From NCBI GenBank assembly GCA_004558865.1, contig SFCY01000030.1, positions 1 to 20,950 of the forward strand: DNA of 20,950 bases. The letters run 5' to 3'. The DNA comes from Bacteroidales bacterium (lineage in GTDB: Bacteria; Bacteroidota; Bacteroidia; Bacteroidales; Bacteroidaceae). The notes below the pieces were generated by a model that did no database searches, was not told where the DNA came from, and worked only from the letters and a program-made list of their open reading frames with translations. Of this stretch, positions 1 through 8,482 are shown one piece after another. A program made the translations under genes and the position numbers. Each line of letters opens with the position of its first letter. Within the stretch, counting starts at the first letter, position 1.

Positions 1-516
1 ATCCCTTTCTTCATGTACCGTTTAGCAACTGTTTTGGGTTAGCGACTGTACGCACTCCACAGGGTTTGTCGGTTGCGCCATTCTTTCCTGCATACGGTAA
101 CTTTCAATTACTGTCGTTTAATTAAGGTTCGGTCCTTCGACGCACGTGTCACTATGCGACTACTATGACCTCGGCTGACTTCTCACGGCAAGCGTTACTC
201 CATGACTTTCGTAGAAACAACTAATCGTCATGTCCGTGAGACCTCACTGGTTAAGTATACCGACTTTCCACCTTATCCCCGCCTAATTTACTCCTTGCGA
301 TTCCGAGTAGTTATAGGGCTTTGACGCTTTTGGCCGCCTCACCCTCGCAAGTAAGCCTTGGTATTAGGTTTCTGTACGTCGGGGCAGATGTTTGCCGCTG
401 ACTTCTTTCAGATTCCATCTCGCGATGGACACCCTTGTCTCTCTGGCTGGACAGTTCCCACTACTGGGGTCTGTTAGGGACTTACACCCGTTAGCCGATA
501 TACATGTCAGTCAAAC
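1..516 (-). mobile_element. Group II intron, 5' part (partial)
   Basis: Read on the minus strand, this segment has hallmarks of the 5' end of a bacterial group II intron. Near the 5' end is CTAACGGGTGTAAGTCCC, matching the conserved start of domain I. Further in is a GAAGTCAGCCGAGGTCATAG stretch followed by a GAAGGACCGAACCTTAA-like stretch, the usual lead-in to the intron-encoded reverse transcriptase in domain IV. The likely 5' end is the GTTTG at about 516, against the consensus GUGYG. The maturase gene would lie beyond position 1. A 23-codon frame starting at 93 ends at 22, and another frame (MKKG...) opens at 14 and runs off the edge, so its real start is unclear. The 3' half and the intron class cannot be judged from this window. 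Confidence 0.75.
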
Positions 517-520
517 CAAA

Positions 521-552
521 GATGGGGAAGACCTTTAAAGGTCTTCCCCATC
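521..552 (-). terminator. Perfect palindrome, probable terminator of the SusCD operon
   Basis: The 16-base arm GATGGGGAAGACCTTT is followed directly by its exact reverse complement, giving a perfect 32-bp palindrome. On the minus strand it lies about 170 bp past the susD stop and is followed by TTTGGTTT, so it fits an intrinsic terminator of the locus. As RNA the centre would open into a small A/U loop. The group II intron begins only a few bases beyond it. Confidence 0.7.
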
Positions 553-600
553 CATTTCTGTCATCCTGAATACGTCTCCTCGAGAACAATCATTTAATGG

Positions 601-702
601 CGGCTCTAAAAATCAGGTTTGGCCCCCAAGCCCCCTTGGACTTTGCCATGGCGAGAAGAGGTGGGCGGAAGCCCAATATGCCGCGACCTGATTTTTAAAC
701 CG
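601..702. repeat. Short inverted-repeat element, copy 1
   Basis: The element is about 100 bp long and bounded by the inverted repeats AAAAATCAGGT (608-618) and ACCTGATTTTT (686-696). Its core (636-678) matches the core of a second element at 16955-16997 with about 3 differences in 43 bases. The core includes TGCCATGGCGAGAA and a small GGGC/GCCC hairpin, with a CCAAG/CTTGG hairpin just before it. There is no coding capacity. It is best read as a MITE-like or structured dispersed repeat. This copy lacks the roughly 160-bp inner part of copy 2. It lies between the susD stop and the terminator, so it is probably transcribed in the mRNA 3' end. Confidence 0.7.
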
Positions 703-718
703 ACCTGTAGAACTTACC

Positions 719-2278
719 TTAATACCCTGGATTCTGTTTGAGCATTCCGTTGCTCTTGTCTATCTCGCTCTGTGGAATTGGGAACAAGTAGTCGCGCCTG
801 TCGTCAAATTTGGAGCCTTTCTCCACATTGTATTTCTTGCCATACTCCCGCATCGTCTGGCCAAAACGCCTCTGCCTCATCAGGTCGTCGCGTCGCCAGC
901 CTTCCATGGCCAGTTCCACACGACGCTCATGCCAGATGATTTTCCGCAGCTCGTCCTTGTTGGTGGTCGTTATGTCGGGCAATGTGGTTGCTGTCACAAC
1001 GGGAATGTAAGTCTGCTTGTCCTTTCGCGGATCCATGGGGCTGGTGTTGCGGGCGCGGCGTCGCACCATATTAAGATAGGTGAGGGCCTCAGAACTCTTC
1101 CCGTTCTCATTGAGTGCCTCGGCATAGAGCAGCAGAATGTCTGAATAGCGGATGATGCGTATGTTGTAGGGAATCATCCAGCAGTCGTAGCCCTGCTTCT
1201 CCACCTGCGGCACCGTCATCTTGTAGTCGTTGTAGCCCGTAGCGGACTGGCTGTTGTCCTGGTCGAAAGCGTCGCCTATGTAGTGGTCGCCCGTCTGTGT
1301 GAACACGTAGGTCTGGCGCGGGTCGTCGGCATCGAAGGCAGAGTGGAGGTCGGCCGAAGGCACGTGAAAGCCGTATCCCTGATATTGGGCGTCGGTGCGG
1401 CTTGTGAAATAGTGGGGCACATTCGTTCCCGTACCCAACGTAGGGTTGTTGGGATCCATCTTGTTGGGTATCTCAAAGACCGACTCGCTGCTGTTCTCGT
1501 AGGCCGGAGTCCAGTTCAGCCCATAGTCGAGCAACAGGGAGTAGTCTTTGTCCACATCGACGATCTCGTGCAGCACTTTCTCAGCGTTTGCGTAGTCCTG
1601 TCTGAACATGTAGCTCTTGGCCAGCATGGCCTTGGCGAATCCTCTTGTGACATGATACTGCTCGTCTGAGCTGTATTGTCCCTTGGCGGGAAGGGCTTCG
1701 GCGTCGGTGCAGTCGCGTATGATTTGCGCCCACACGCTGTCTGCCGTAGCCCGGGGCGTGGCGAGTATCTGTTCGGGTGTCATGGGCTCGGTGAGCAGAG
1801 GCACACCGCCAAACGTGGTCACCAGCTCATAATAGGCGAAGGCTCGCAGAGCCTTGGCCTCATTGGCGTAGCGTGTAAGTGTTGTGGCGTCGCCCTGGGC
1901 GTTGGGTGCGTAGTGGATGACCTCGTTGCAGCGGTTGACAAGCCGATAGAGGATTTCCCAGCGTCGCCCCACCTCGCCATTAGTGGAGTTGGTGGTGAAG
2001 TTGGACAGCTCCTGCACCTCGGCCCGGTCGCCGTCGCTGCCGCCCCCCTTGAGAGCGTCGTCGGTAGTGCAGTCGCCAACTAAGTAGAAGTCCAAGGCGT
2101 ACTCGTTCCAAGTGGTGCGCAATTGGAGATAGGCGCCCGTCAAGGCTCCCAACACCTCCGTCTGGGTCTTGTAGAAGTTGCCATTTGTTGTTTGCCCGTA
2201 TGTGGGCTCATCCAGGTCGCAGCTGGAGAGCGTGAGTCCTCCAAGGAGGAGGGTCATGGCTATTATTGTCTTTTTCAT
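719..2278 (-). CDS. SusD/RagB-family outer-membrane glycan-binding lipoprotein
   Basis: The protein has 519 residues, the normal SusD length. It starts MKKTIIAMTLLLGG and has a lipobox ending LSSC, so Cys20 should be lipidated and the protein exported to the cell surface. The body has the helix-rich SusD/RagB pattern. It includes an N-terminal segment on repeated outer-membrane insertion (NGNFYKTQTEVLGALTGAY), a central YYELVTTFGGVPL motif, and a C-terminal RRVELAMEGWRRDDLMR followed by YLFPIPQSEI, all typical of the family. It lies 16 bp downstream of the susC stop in the same direction and is the last gene of the operon. It should form the lid of the SusC transporter and bind the oligosaccharide. 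The ligand cannot be read from the sequence; the neighbouring GH130 suggests a mannoside. Confidence 0.95.
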   Translation of the reverse strand: MKKTIIAMTLLLGGLTLSSCDLDEPTYGQTTNGNFYKTQTEVLGALTGAYLQLRTTWNEYALDFYLVGDCTTDDALKGGGSDGDRAEVQELSNFTTNSTNGEVGRRWEILYRLVNRCNEVIHYAPNAQGDATTLTRYANEAKALRAFAYYELVTTFGGVPLLTEPMTPEQILATPRATADSVWAQIIRDCTDAEALPAKGQYSSDEQYHVTRGFAKAMLAKSYMFRQDYANAEKVLHEIVDVDKDYSLLLDYGLNWTPAYENSSESVFEIPNKMDPNNPTLGTGTNVPHYFTSRTDAQYQGYGFHVPSADLHSAFDADDPRQTYVFTQTGDHYIGDAFDQDNSQSATGYNDYKMTVPQVEKQGYDCWMIPYNIRIIRYSDILLLYAEALNENGKSSEALTYLNMVRRRARNTSPMDPRKDKQTYIPVVTATTLPDITTTNKDELRKIIWHERRVELAMEGWRRDDLMRQRRFGQTMREYGKKYNVEKGSKFDDRRDYLFPIPQSEIDKSNGMLKQNPGY

Positions 2279-2294
2279 AATGTTCCTACGATTT

Positions 2295-5200
2295 TTAGAA
2301 AGTTAGATTCACACCGAACATGAAAGTCCTTGATGATGGATAGCGCACATTGTCGTAGCCGAGGTTGAGGGCGCTGGTTGTGCCCAAGTCGGGGTCGAGG
2401 CCACTGTATCCTGTAATGGTGAACAGGTTTTGCGCGGAGAAATACACTCGTGCGGTCTTGACATAGCGCAGCTTGGCCATGATGCCCATGGGGAGCGTGT
2501 AGCCCACCTGCAGGTTCTGCAGTCGCAGGTAGGAGCCGTCTTCCACCAGGAACGACGAGACGCGCCAGTTGTTGTTGTCGTTGTTGGTGGTGATGCGTGG
2601 CCACTCGGCTCCAGTGTCGCCCTCGCGCTTCCAAGCCTTGTTCAGAGCGTCGGCGAGAGCGTTTTGTGTGCCTGGCACCGACAGCGTGCCTTTGTCCACA
2701 TTATATATGTCGTTGCCAAGCGTGCCCTGGAAGGCTGCGCTGAGATCGAAGCCTTTCCATTCCAACCCAACGGTGAAGCCGTAGATAAGGTCGGGGTTGG
2801 GGTCGCCAATGAACGTGCGGTCCTCTTCGTCGTTGATTTCGCCCTTGCCGTCGCCCAGCTTGGCAAACTTGAAGTCGCCGGGATGGGCATTGGGCTGGTA
2901 TCTCACACCGTCGGCGTCCACATAGTTGTCTATCTCCTCCTGGCTCTGGAAAATGCCAATCTGCTTGTATCCCCAGAAGCGTCCCATCGGGCCTCCCACA
3001 TAGGTACGGCTGACGGCTCCCGTGAGATAGTCTTGGGTGAGACTGGTCACCTTGGTCTTGTAGGTGGAGAGGTTGATGCTTGCATGGTAGTTGAAGTCGC
3101 CTGCGTGGTTGTGGTAGTTGGCCACAAACTCGAATCCATTGTTGCGCACGTCGCCGGCGTTGACAAAGGGGCTGTTGGGATAGCCTCCGAAAGAGGGCAC
3201 AGGGTTTTGCAGGAGCATGTCTTTGGTCTTCTTGATGTAGTAGTCGAAGCTCATGTCGAGGGCGTTGTGGAAGAGTGTCACGTCGAGTCCGATATTGGTC
3301 TGCTCGGATGTCTCCCACTTGATGTCGGAATTGCCTTGGTAGGAAGGCACGTAACCAGTCACGAATCCATTGCCAAACCACCACTTCTTCTCGGTGTCAG
3401 TGGCGATGAGTGTCAGCGGGGCCTGCGCGTCGATGCGCTGGTTGCCGTTCTGTCCCCATCCAGCCCTGAGCTTCAGGTTGTCTACCCAAGAGGCGAGGGG
3501 CGACTTTTGGAAGAACGGCTCGGAGCTGACACGCCATCCCAGGGAGAAGGAGGGGAAATAGCCCCAGCGGTTTTTCTTGGCGAAGCGCGAGGATCCGTCG
3601 GCGCGGAAGTTCACAGTAGCCAGATAGCGGTCGGCGTATGCATAGTTGACGCGGCCCAGATAGGACATCATCGATGTCTGCGTGCGCCCGCCCGAGGCGC
3701 GGTCGCCCAGAGTCTGCGCGTCGAGCACACGGTAAGCCTCGTCGTTGCCGACAGCCGTATGCTTGTAGGCGTTGACACCCTCGTTGTTGTTCTTCTCATA
3801 GGTGATGGCACCCATCACGTCGAGGTGGTGCTTGCCGAAGTCGTGGCTGTAGTTCAGCCGGTTCTCCACCATGTAGTTCTTCACCCAGCTGGTGTTGTGG
3901 GTAAACTGCGTATAAGCGTTCGACTTGCTCTGCATGTTGGCCAGGTTGTCGTCGGAGAACACAGAGGTGTAGATGGGCGTGAACGACTTGTAGGTGTCGT
4001 TGTCGTGCTCAAAGCTGAACTGAAAGCGATAGTGCAGGTCGTGCGTGAGGTTGACCTGCGCGAACACATTGCCAAAGGCGTTGAAGTAGTTGTGGCGCGA
4101 GTCGATGAGCCTCAGCCGCGATACGGGGTTGGGGTCCCACGACCATTCTGTGGGCGCATACTTGTTGTATTCGTAGTTTTCCGAGCCGGGGGCGACCAGA
4201 GGGTTGACGACTGGCGTGAAGGGGTCGGCCTTTTGTATCTGGTCGAACTGTGCCAGGGTGCTGGCGTCCTTTTTCTTCATGCTGGCAATGTTGATGGTGG
4301 CTCCCAGGGTGACATACTTGTTGATGTCGTATTCCTGGTTGAGGCGTGCGGTGATTCTGCTGAAGTCGGTGCAGATCAGCGCTCCCTCCTCATCCACATA
4401 GCCAAGGCTGAGCGCCGTGCGCGACTTCTCGATGCCGGTGCGCACGCTGAGGTTGTAGTTCTGGTTGAAGGCGGCACGCGTCACCTCGTCCCACCAGTTG
4501 GTGTCGTAGCCCTTGTTGTATTGGTTGGTGAATTTTTCCTTGTCAAAGCTGGGCTCGTTGGCGTAGGCTGTGGTGATGAACTCGTAATACTGCTTGCTGT
4601 CCATCATGTCCAAGGCCTTGTAGCTGCTTCTCCATCCTATGGAGGCATCCAGGGCCACCGAGGTTTGCCCGCTCTTTCCTCCCTTGGTGGTGATGAGGAT
4701 GACACCATTGGAGCCACGCGATCCATAGATGGCTGTGGCCGACGCATCCTTGAGCACTTCTATGCGGTCGATGTCGGCTGGATTGACGGAGCTGATGTTG
4801 TCCATGAATTGCCCGTCGACAACATAGAGTGGGCTGTTGTCGTTGACTGTTCCCAAACCGCGCACGCGCACCACGGCATCCTCGCCCGGCTGGCCCGAAG
4901 CCGTTGACACATACACGCCCGCGGCCTTGCCGGCAATGAGGTTTGACACATTGGACGTGGCATAGTCCTTGAAGTCCTTGGAGCTGACCGAGGACAGCGA
5001 CCCCGTCAGGTCGCTCTTACGCTGGGTTCCATAGCCCACTACCACCACCTCGTTGATGGTGTTGTCCGACACCAGCCTCACCTCGTAGTTGCCCGCCTTT
5101 GCGGTCTTCACCTGCGTAGTCTCGTAGCCCACGTAAGAAACTGAGATTTGGTTGGAGCTGACATTGAGTTGGAAGTGGCCGACGGCATCGGTCATCGTGC

Positions 5201-5354
5201 CGTTTGACGTGCCGGCCTCACGCACGGTAGCGCCGATGAGCGGCTCTCCCGTGCCACCGTCGTAGACAGTGCCACTGATGGTTTTGGCCGACTGGGCAAG
5301 GGCTGTTGCCGAGATGCCCAGGGCGAGTGCCATTGTAATGACTTTCTTTTGCAT
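2295..5354 (-). CDS. SusC/RagA-family TonB-dependent outer-membrane transporter
   Basis: The protein has 1019 residues, typical of SusC. Residues 1-20 form a signal peptide (ALGISATALA). Residues about 25-95 are a carboxypeptidase-regulatory-like beta-sandwich (SGTVYDGGTGEPLIGATV). At 101-110 is NEVVVVGYGT, the TonB-box region. The plug follows, with YVVDGQFMDNISSVNPADID and VLKDASATAIYGSRGSNGV at about 176-218. The rest is the 22-strand barrel, ending in a typical outer-membrane C-terminus (FMFGVNLTF). The protein imports oligosaccharides with TonB energy together with the downstream SusD. The start at 5354 gives the natural signal peptide. The upstream gene ends 46 bp before it, so both are likely on one transcript. 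Confidence 0.96.
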   Translation of the reverse strand: MQKKVITMALALGISATALAQSAKTISGTVYDGGTGEPLIGATVREAGTSNGTMTDAVGHFQLNVSSNQISVSYVGYETTQVKTAKAGNYEVRLVSDNTINEVVVVGYGTQRKSDLTGSLSSVSSKDFKDYATSNVSNLIAGKAAGVYVSTASGQPGEDAVVRVRGLGTVNDNSPLYVVDGQFMDNISSVNPADIDRIEVLKDASATAIYGSRGSNGVILITTKGGKSGQTSVALDASIGWRSSYKALDMMDSKQYYEFITTAYANEPSFDKEKFTNQYNKGYDTNWWDEVTRAAFNQNYNLSVRTGIEKSRTALSLGYVDEEGALICTDFSRITARLNQEYDINKYVTLGATINIASMKKKDASTLAQFDQIQKADPFTPVVNPLVAPGSENYEYNKYAPTEWSWDPNPVSRLRLIDSRHNYFNAFGNVFAQVNLTHDLHYRFQFSFEHDNDTYKSFTPIYTSVFSDDNLANMQSKSNAYTQFTHNTSWVKNYMVENRLNYSHDFGKHHLDVMGAITYEKNNNEGVNAYKHTAVGNDEAYRVLDAQTLGDRASGGRTQTSMMSYLGRVNYAYADRYLATVNFRADGSSRFAKKNRWGYFPSFSLGWRVSSEPFFQKSPLASWVDNLKLRAGWGQNGNQRIDAQAPLTLIATDTEKKWWFGNGFVTGYVPSYQGNSDIKWETSEQTNIGLDVTLFHNALDMSFDYYIKKTKDMLLQNPVPSFGGYPNSPFVNAGDVRNNGFEFVANYHNHAGDFNYHASINLSTYKTKVTSLTQDYLTGAVSRTYVGGPMGRFWGYKQIGIFQSQEEIDNYVDADGVRYQPNAHPGDFKFAKLGDGKGEINDEEDRTFIGDPNPDLIYGFTVGLEWKGFDLSAAFQGTLGNDIYNVDKGTLSVPGTQNALADALNKAWKREGDTGAEWPRITTNNDNNNWRVSSFLVEDGSYLRLQNLQVGYTLPMGIMAKLRYVKTARVYFSAQNLFTITGYSGLDPDLGTTSALNLGYDNVRYPSSRTFMFGVNLTF

Positions 5355-5400
5355 ATTGGTTATTGTTGGTTAAGATTTTCAAATCGTTTTGTTGGCGCGT

Positions 5401-7155
5401 CTACTTTCGGGGGCGCGCTCCGTAGAGTATCACGTTGCCTCTGCCGGCAATAATGCGGTCTCCTCTCAGCCTCACTCTTGTGCCTGCGGGCAGCTCATAG
5501 ACCACTCGGGCGCCCTTGGCGGGGATGCTGACACGCTGGCCGGGGCGCAAGCCCCGCGCCACATATTCCTTTGCCACCACATCAAAGAGGTCGCAGACTC
5601 CACTGCTCTTCCAGGTGATGGACTTCGCCATGGGGTATGGATTGTAGACCAGGTAGGCGGGATAGGGACGCGATGCATAGAAGTCGGTGGCGTTGCAGTC
5701 GAGCCGTAGGATGCCCCTCACGTCGGTAGTGTCGACAATGGCGCCCAGGATGCCAATGGGAGCTGTGCTGTAGACGCTGAACATGCTCAGCGTGGGGTTG
5801 CCGGCTATCCATTTCGGTCCGTCGCCAATGGCCACGGGCGATACGCCCTGCAGCCAGTGCATGCCATAGTCGTCGGCCTTGCGCAATCCCTCGTAGGCGA
5901 TCTGGTTGTGTGTGATGTCCTTATACTCTGCCGCCCACTGGTTGTCCGCATCGATATAGCCGGGAAAGAACAGGCGGCATGCGCTGGCGTCGTTGAGGGT
6001 CCACTTGCCGATGGCTATGGCGTATTGCGGAGCATACTTCACCAAAGGCACGAAAGGCCACAAGGGCTTGATGCTGTTCATCAAGAATGCGTAGCCGCCA
6101 TTGTCGGTCGTGCTGCCCTGCAATCCGCTTACGTCATATTCGCCCCATTTGCCGGTGATGATGCCCCAGCCAGTGCGCCCCGTAGGACTCTTGCAGCCGT
6201 CGAAGACCCAGTCGAGCAGTTTTCCCACATCGTAGCGCTTGCCGCGGGTGGCGTTGAGGTAGGCCGCCGTGTAGGCTCCTAAGGGGAGTAGGGCCTCGTA
6301 GAACCGGCTTTCCTTCTGCGAGAGCAAGGCCTCGATGGCACGCTCGCTGTGGAGCAGGTAGCGTGGGTCACCAAACTTGTTGTAAGCGCAGAGCAGCACG
6401 TAGGCATGGCCGCCGGCGGCGTCCTGCTGGTAGGGAATCTGGCTGCGTCCGCCACGCATCTTGCCATAGTCGAAATAGGAGTAGTCGTAGTTGCCGTTGA
6501 GCACCGAGTCGGCCTTGGCAAACTGTTCGGCGATGCTGTGCATGATGCTGTCTGCCCCGCCCACACCGGGAAATATGTCGCTCACGGCATAGTAGAGGGC
6601 GTTGGGCAGCACGTCGTACCACCAGTCGCGCCCGTAGCCCCCGCCAAGGTTGGCCACCTGCGGATTGGTGTTGTTCATCATGATGTTCCAGCCGTTGTCG
6701 CGATTGAAGTAGTTCTGCACCATCTTCACATAGTTGTAGCCGTCCTGGCTCGTCTTGTCTATGCCAACGAGTCCTGCCCCCAAGATAGCGGAGAGCGAGG
6801 TCAGCGCCTCGTGGAACTCGCCATTGTTGTGGTTGGGGCCCTGGCGTACGTCGGCCACGGCAGTGTAGAGGCCAAAGGTGGTTTGGTCGACGTTGCGGCG
6901 ATGGTTGTCGAGCCAGATGAATGGACCCAACTTCCCGTCGTTGTGCCAGTTGAAGATGTATGCGTCGAAACTGCGCGCCTTGCTCTTCCAGTCTATCATG
7001 CGGTAGCTTTCGGGCAGGTCGGGCATGGCCTCCACCCGCCCGATGGCCTCTTGCCTGACAGGCTTCCCGTATTTGCCATCGCCCGCCGGTGCGGCGGCCT
7101 GGCTCTGGACGAAGATGCCCATGAGCGCAAATGTCAAGAATAGATTCTTTCTCAT
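5401..7155 (-). CDS. Secreted protein of unknown family, probable (alpha/alpha) toroid glycosidase-like fold
   Basis: The protein has 584 residues with a signal peptide (about 1-21, MRKNLFLTFALMGIFVQSQA), so it is periplasmic or surface-located. Residues about 45-470 alternate long helices with aromatic, acidic loops. Examples are FDAYIFNWHND at 63-73, NNGEFHEALTSL at 110-121, GGGYGRDWWYDVLP at 171-184, GGHAYVLLCAYNKFGDPRYL at 248-267 and GWGIITGKWGEYD at 329-341. This resembles six-hairpin glycosidases and lyases. The last about 95 residues look like a beta-rich C-terminal domain, as many such enzymes have. I do not recognise a CAZy family, and no catalytic residue can be assigned safely. 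Conserved-looking acids such as Glu113, Glu116 and Asp177 are only candidates. Its place between the MFS and SusC genes suggests it acts on the imported glycan. It could also be a non-catalytic binding protein. Confidence 0.6.
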   Translation of the reverse strand: MRKNLFLTFALMGIFVQSQAAAPAGDGKYGKPVRQEAIGRVEAMPDLPESYRMIDWKSKARSFDAYIFNWHNDGKLGPFIWLDNHRRNVDQTTFGLYTAVADVRQGPNHNNGEFHEALTSLSAILGAGLVGIDKTSQDGYNYVKMVQNYFNRDNGWNIMMNNTNPQVANLGGGYGRDWWYDVLPNALYYAVSDIFPGVGGADSIMHSIAEQFAKADSVLNGNYDYSYFDYGKMRGGRSQIPYQQDAAGGHAYVLLCAYNKFGDPRYLLHSERAIEALLSQKESRFYEALLPLGAYTAAYLNATRGKRYDVGKLLDWVFDGCKSPTGRTGWGIITGKWGEYDVSGLQGSTTDNGGYAFLMNSIKPLWPFVPLVKYAPQYAIAIGKWTLNDASACRLFFPGYIDADNQWAAEYKDITHNQIAYEGLRKADDYGMHWLQGVSPVAIGDGPKWIAGNPTLSMFSVYSTAPIGILGAIVDTTDVRGILRLDCNATDFYASRPYPAYLVYNPYPMAKSITWKSSGVCDLFDVVAKEYVARGLRPGQRVSIPAKGARVVYELPAGTRVRLRGDRIIAGRGNVILYGARPRK

Positions 7156-7209
7156 ATTCCTTTGTTACTTATTATTGTTGCTTTCAGAATTTCACCCCCC
7201 GTTTCCAGC

Positions 7210-8475
7210 TTAGTCGCCCGTCTGGTGGGAGGCGAGCCAGGCGTCAGAGCATTTCGTGATGTTCTTGGCCAAGGGCACAGCGAGGAGCTGGAGTCCGGCC
7301 ACAATGATGAGCGCGTATTTCAGCGCAAACTCCTGTGACACCTTGTAGTCGAGCAGGATGAACAGCGCCAGGCCTATGAACCTGCCCAAAAAGAGTCCCA
7401 CCTCGTGGGTCATGATATAGGTGTATTTGTTGCGTTTCTCCATGTTGGCCACCACATCGATGCACTTCATCATCACGGGATAGTAGGCCAGATCGAAGAG
7501 GGGCTGGAAGAACACTTTGCAGACCACAAAGGCGAACACGCCCGCCGCGCTGAAGAGGATGCCATTGGCCAGTGTGCCGATGAAGAACACCACCACGCTC
7601 ACCAGGCAGATCCAAAGCCTGTCTTGCGGTCGCGCCAGCCTGCCCAACAGATAGACGATGACAGCCGTGGCTATGCCGCTCAGACCTTGTATGGTGCCAA
7701 GGGCGCCCTCATTGCCGATGAACCGCATGACCAAGATGGCTGGAGCTGTGACCAGGAAACCCTGCACCGTGCCTTTCAGGGCTGCCAACGTGAGCATCTT
7801 GTGCCAAAGGCGGCAGAAGCGGATGTGCATGAAGCGCGTGTCGGCGGGCATCACAAAATGGCCGTGGCTCAACACCCACACCGCCAGGCAGGCGATGGCC
7901 ATGACACAGGCCGTGACTATCTTGTAGCACAGGTTGGCGTTGAAGGTTATGCCGAGGATTGTCTGCCCGTCGAGGCCGCCTATGAACGCCCCTATCACAA
8001 GGGGCACTGTGATGTTGGCTATGGAGAAGAAGAACGACTCCAGGCCAAAGTAGTAGTTGCGGTTGCTGTCATTGGTATTGTAGAGCGAGAGCAGGTAGCG
8101 GTTGGTCCAGAAGAATCCCGACGCCGCTCCAAGCAGGAATCCCGCCAGTCCCAGCTCTACGAGTCCCAGGTCGTCGACCAGCATCATGCCGCCCAGCGAC
8201 ACCGCACTGACCAGTATACCCCCACTGTAGATGAGCTTCACGTTGATGAACTTCAGCAGCAGGCCGTTGACCAGCGAGGTGGTGACCACACCGCAATACA
8301 TGGCCAACTGGTAATAGGCCACCAAGGCGGGGTCGTTGGTGTTGCGCATGACGTATGCGCCTGCGAAGACCTCCACTACGGGCAGCACGAAGGCGTATAT
8401 CATCACTGTCAGGAGCAGCACCTGCATGTTGTGGTCCTGACTGCGGAAGAATCGTATTTCCTTTATAAGACCCAT
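7210..8475 (-). CDS. MFS transporter, probable mannoside/oligosaccharide carrier
   Basis: This is a hydrophobic protein of about 421 residues with around 12 predicted membrane helices and no signal peptide. It begins MGLIKEIRFFRSQDHNMQVL, a start typical of MFS carriers found beside GH130 genes in Bacteroidota. An upstream in-frame ATG at 8511 would add 12 residues and overlap the GH130 gene by 29 bp. I prefer the ATG at 8475, which starts 7 bp after the GH130 stop and gives the family-like N-terminus. It should sit in the inner membrane and move a small sugar from periplasm to cytosol, where the GH130 enzyme (no signal peptide) can act. Substrate specificity is inferred from context only. 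Confidence 0.85.
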   Translation of the reverse strand: MGLIKEIRFFRSQDHNMQVLLLTVMIYAFVLPVVEVFAGAYVMRNTNDPALVAYYQLAMYCGVVTTSLVNGLLLKFINVKLIYSGGILVSAVSLGGMMLVDDLGLVELGLAGFLLGAASGFFWTNRYLLSLYNTNDSNRNYYFGLESFFFSIANITVPLVIGAFIGGLDGQTILGITFNANLCYKIVTACVMAIACLAVWVLSHGHFVMPADTRFMHIRFCRLWHKMLTLAALKGTVQGFLVTAPAILVMRFIGNEGALGTIQGLSGIATAVIVYLLGRLARPQDRLWICLVSVVVFFIGTLANGILFSAAGVFAFVVCKVFFQPLFDLAYYPVMMKCIDVVANMEKRNKYTYIMTHEVGLFLGRFIGLALFILLDYKVSQEFALKYALIIVAGLQLLAVPLAKNITKCSDAWLASHQTGD

Positions 8476-8482
8476 TGTACAC

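Noticed and set aside
22..93. A 23-codon minus-strand frame at the expected start of the intron-encoded protein
   Set aside because: It stops after 23 codons, and the real reverse transcriptase start probably lies further downstream or beyond the window edge.
2430..4907. An 825-codon open frame on the plus strand
   Set aside because: It lies entirely antisense to the susC gene. Its translation is a Val/His/Gly-rich shadow with no domain pattern, and susC is unambiguous.
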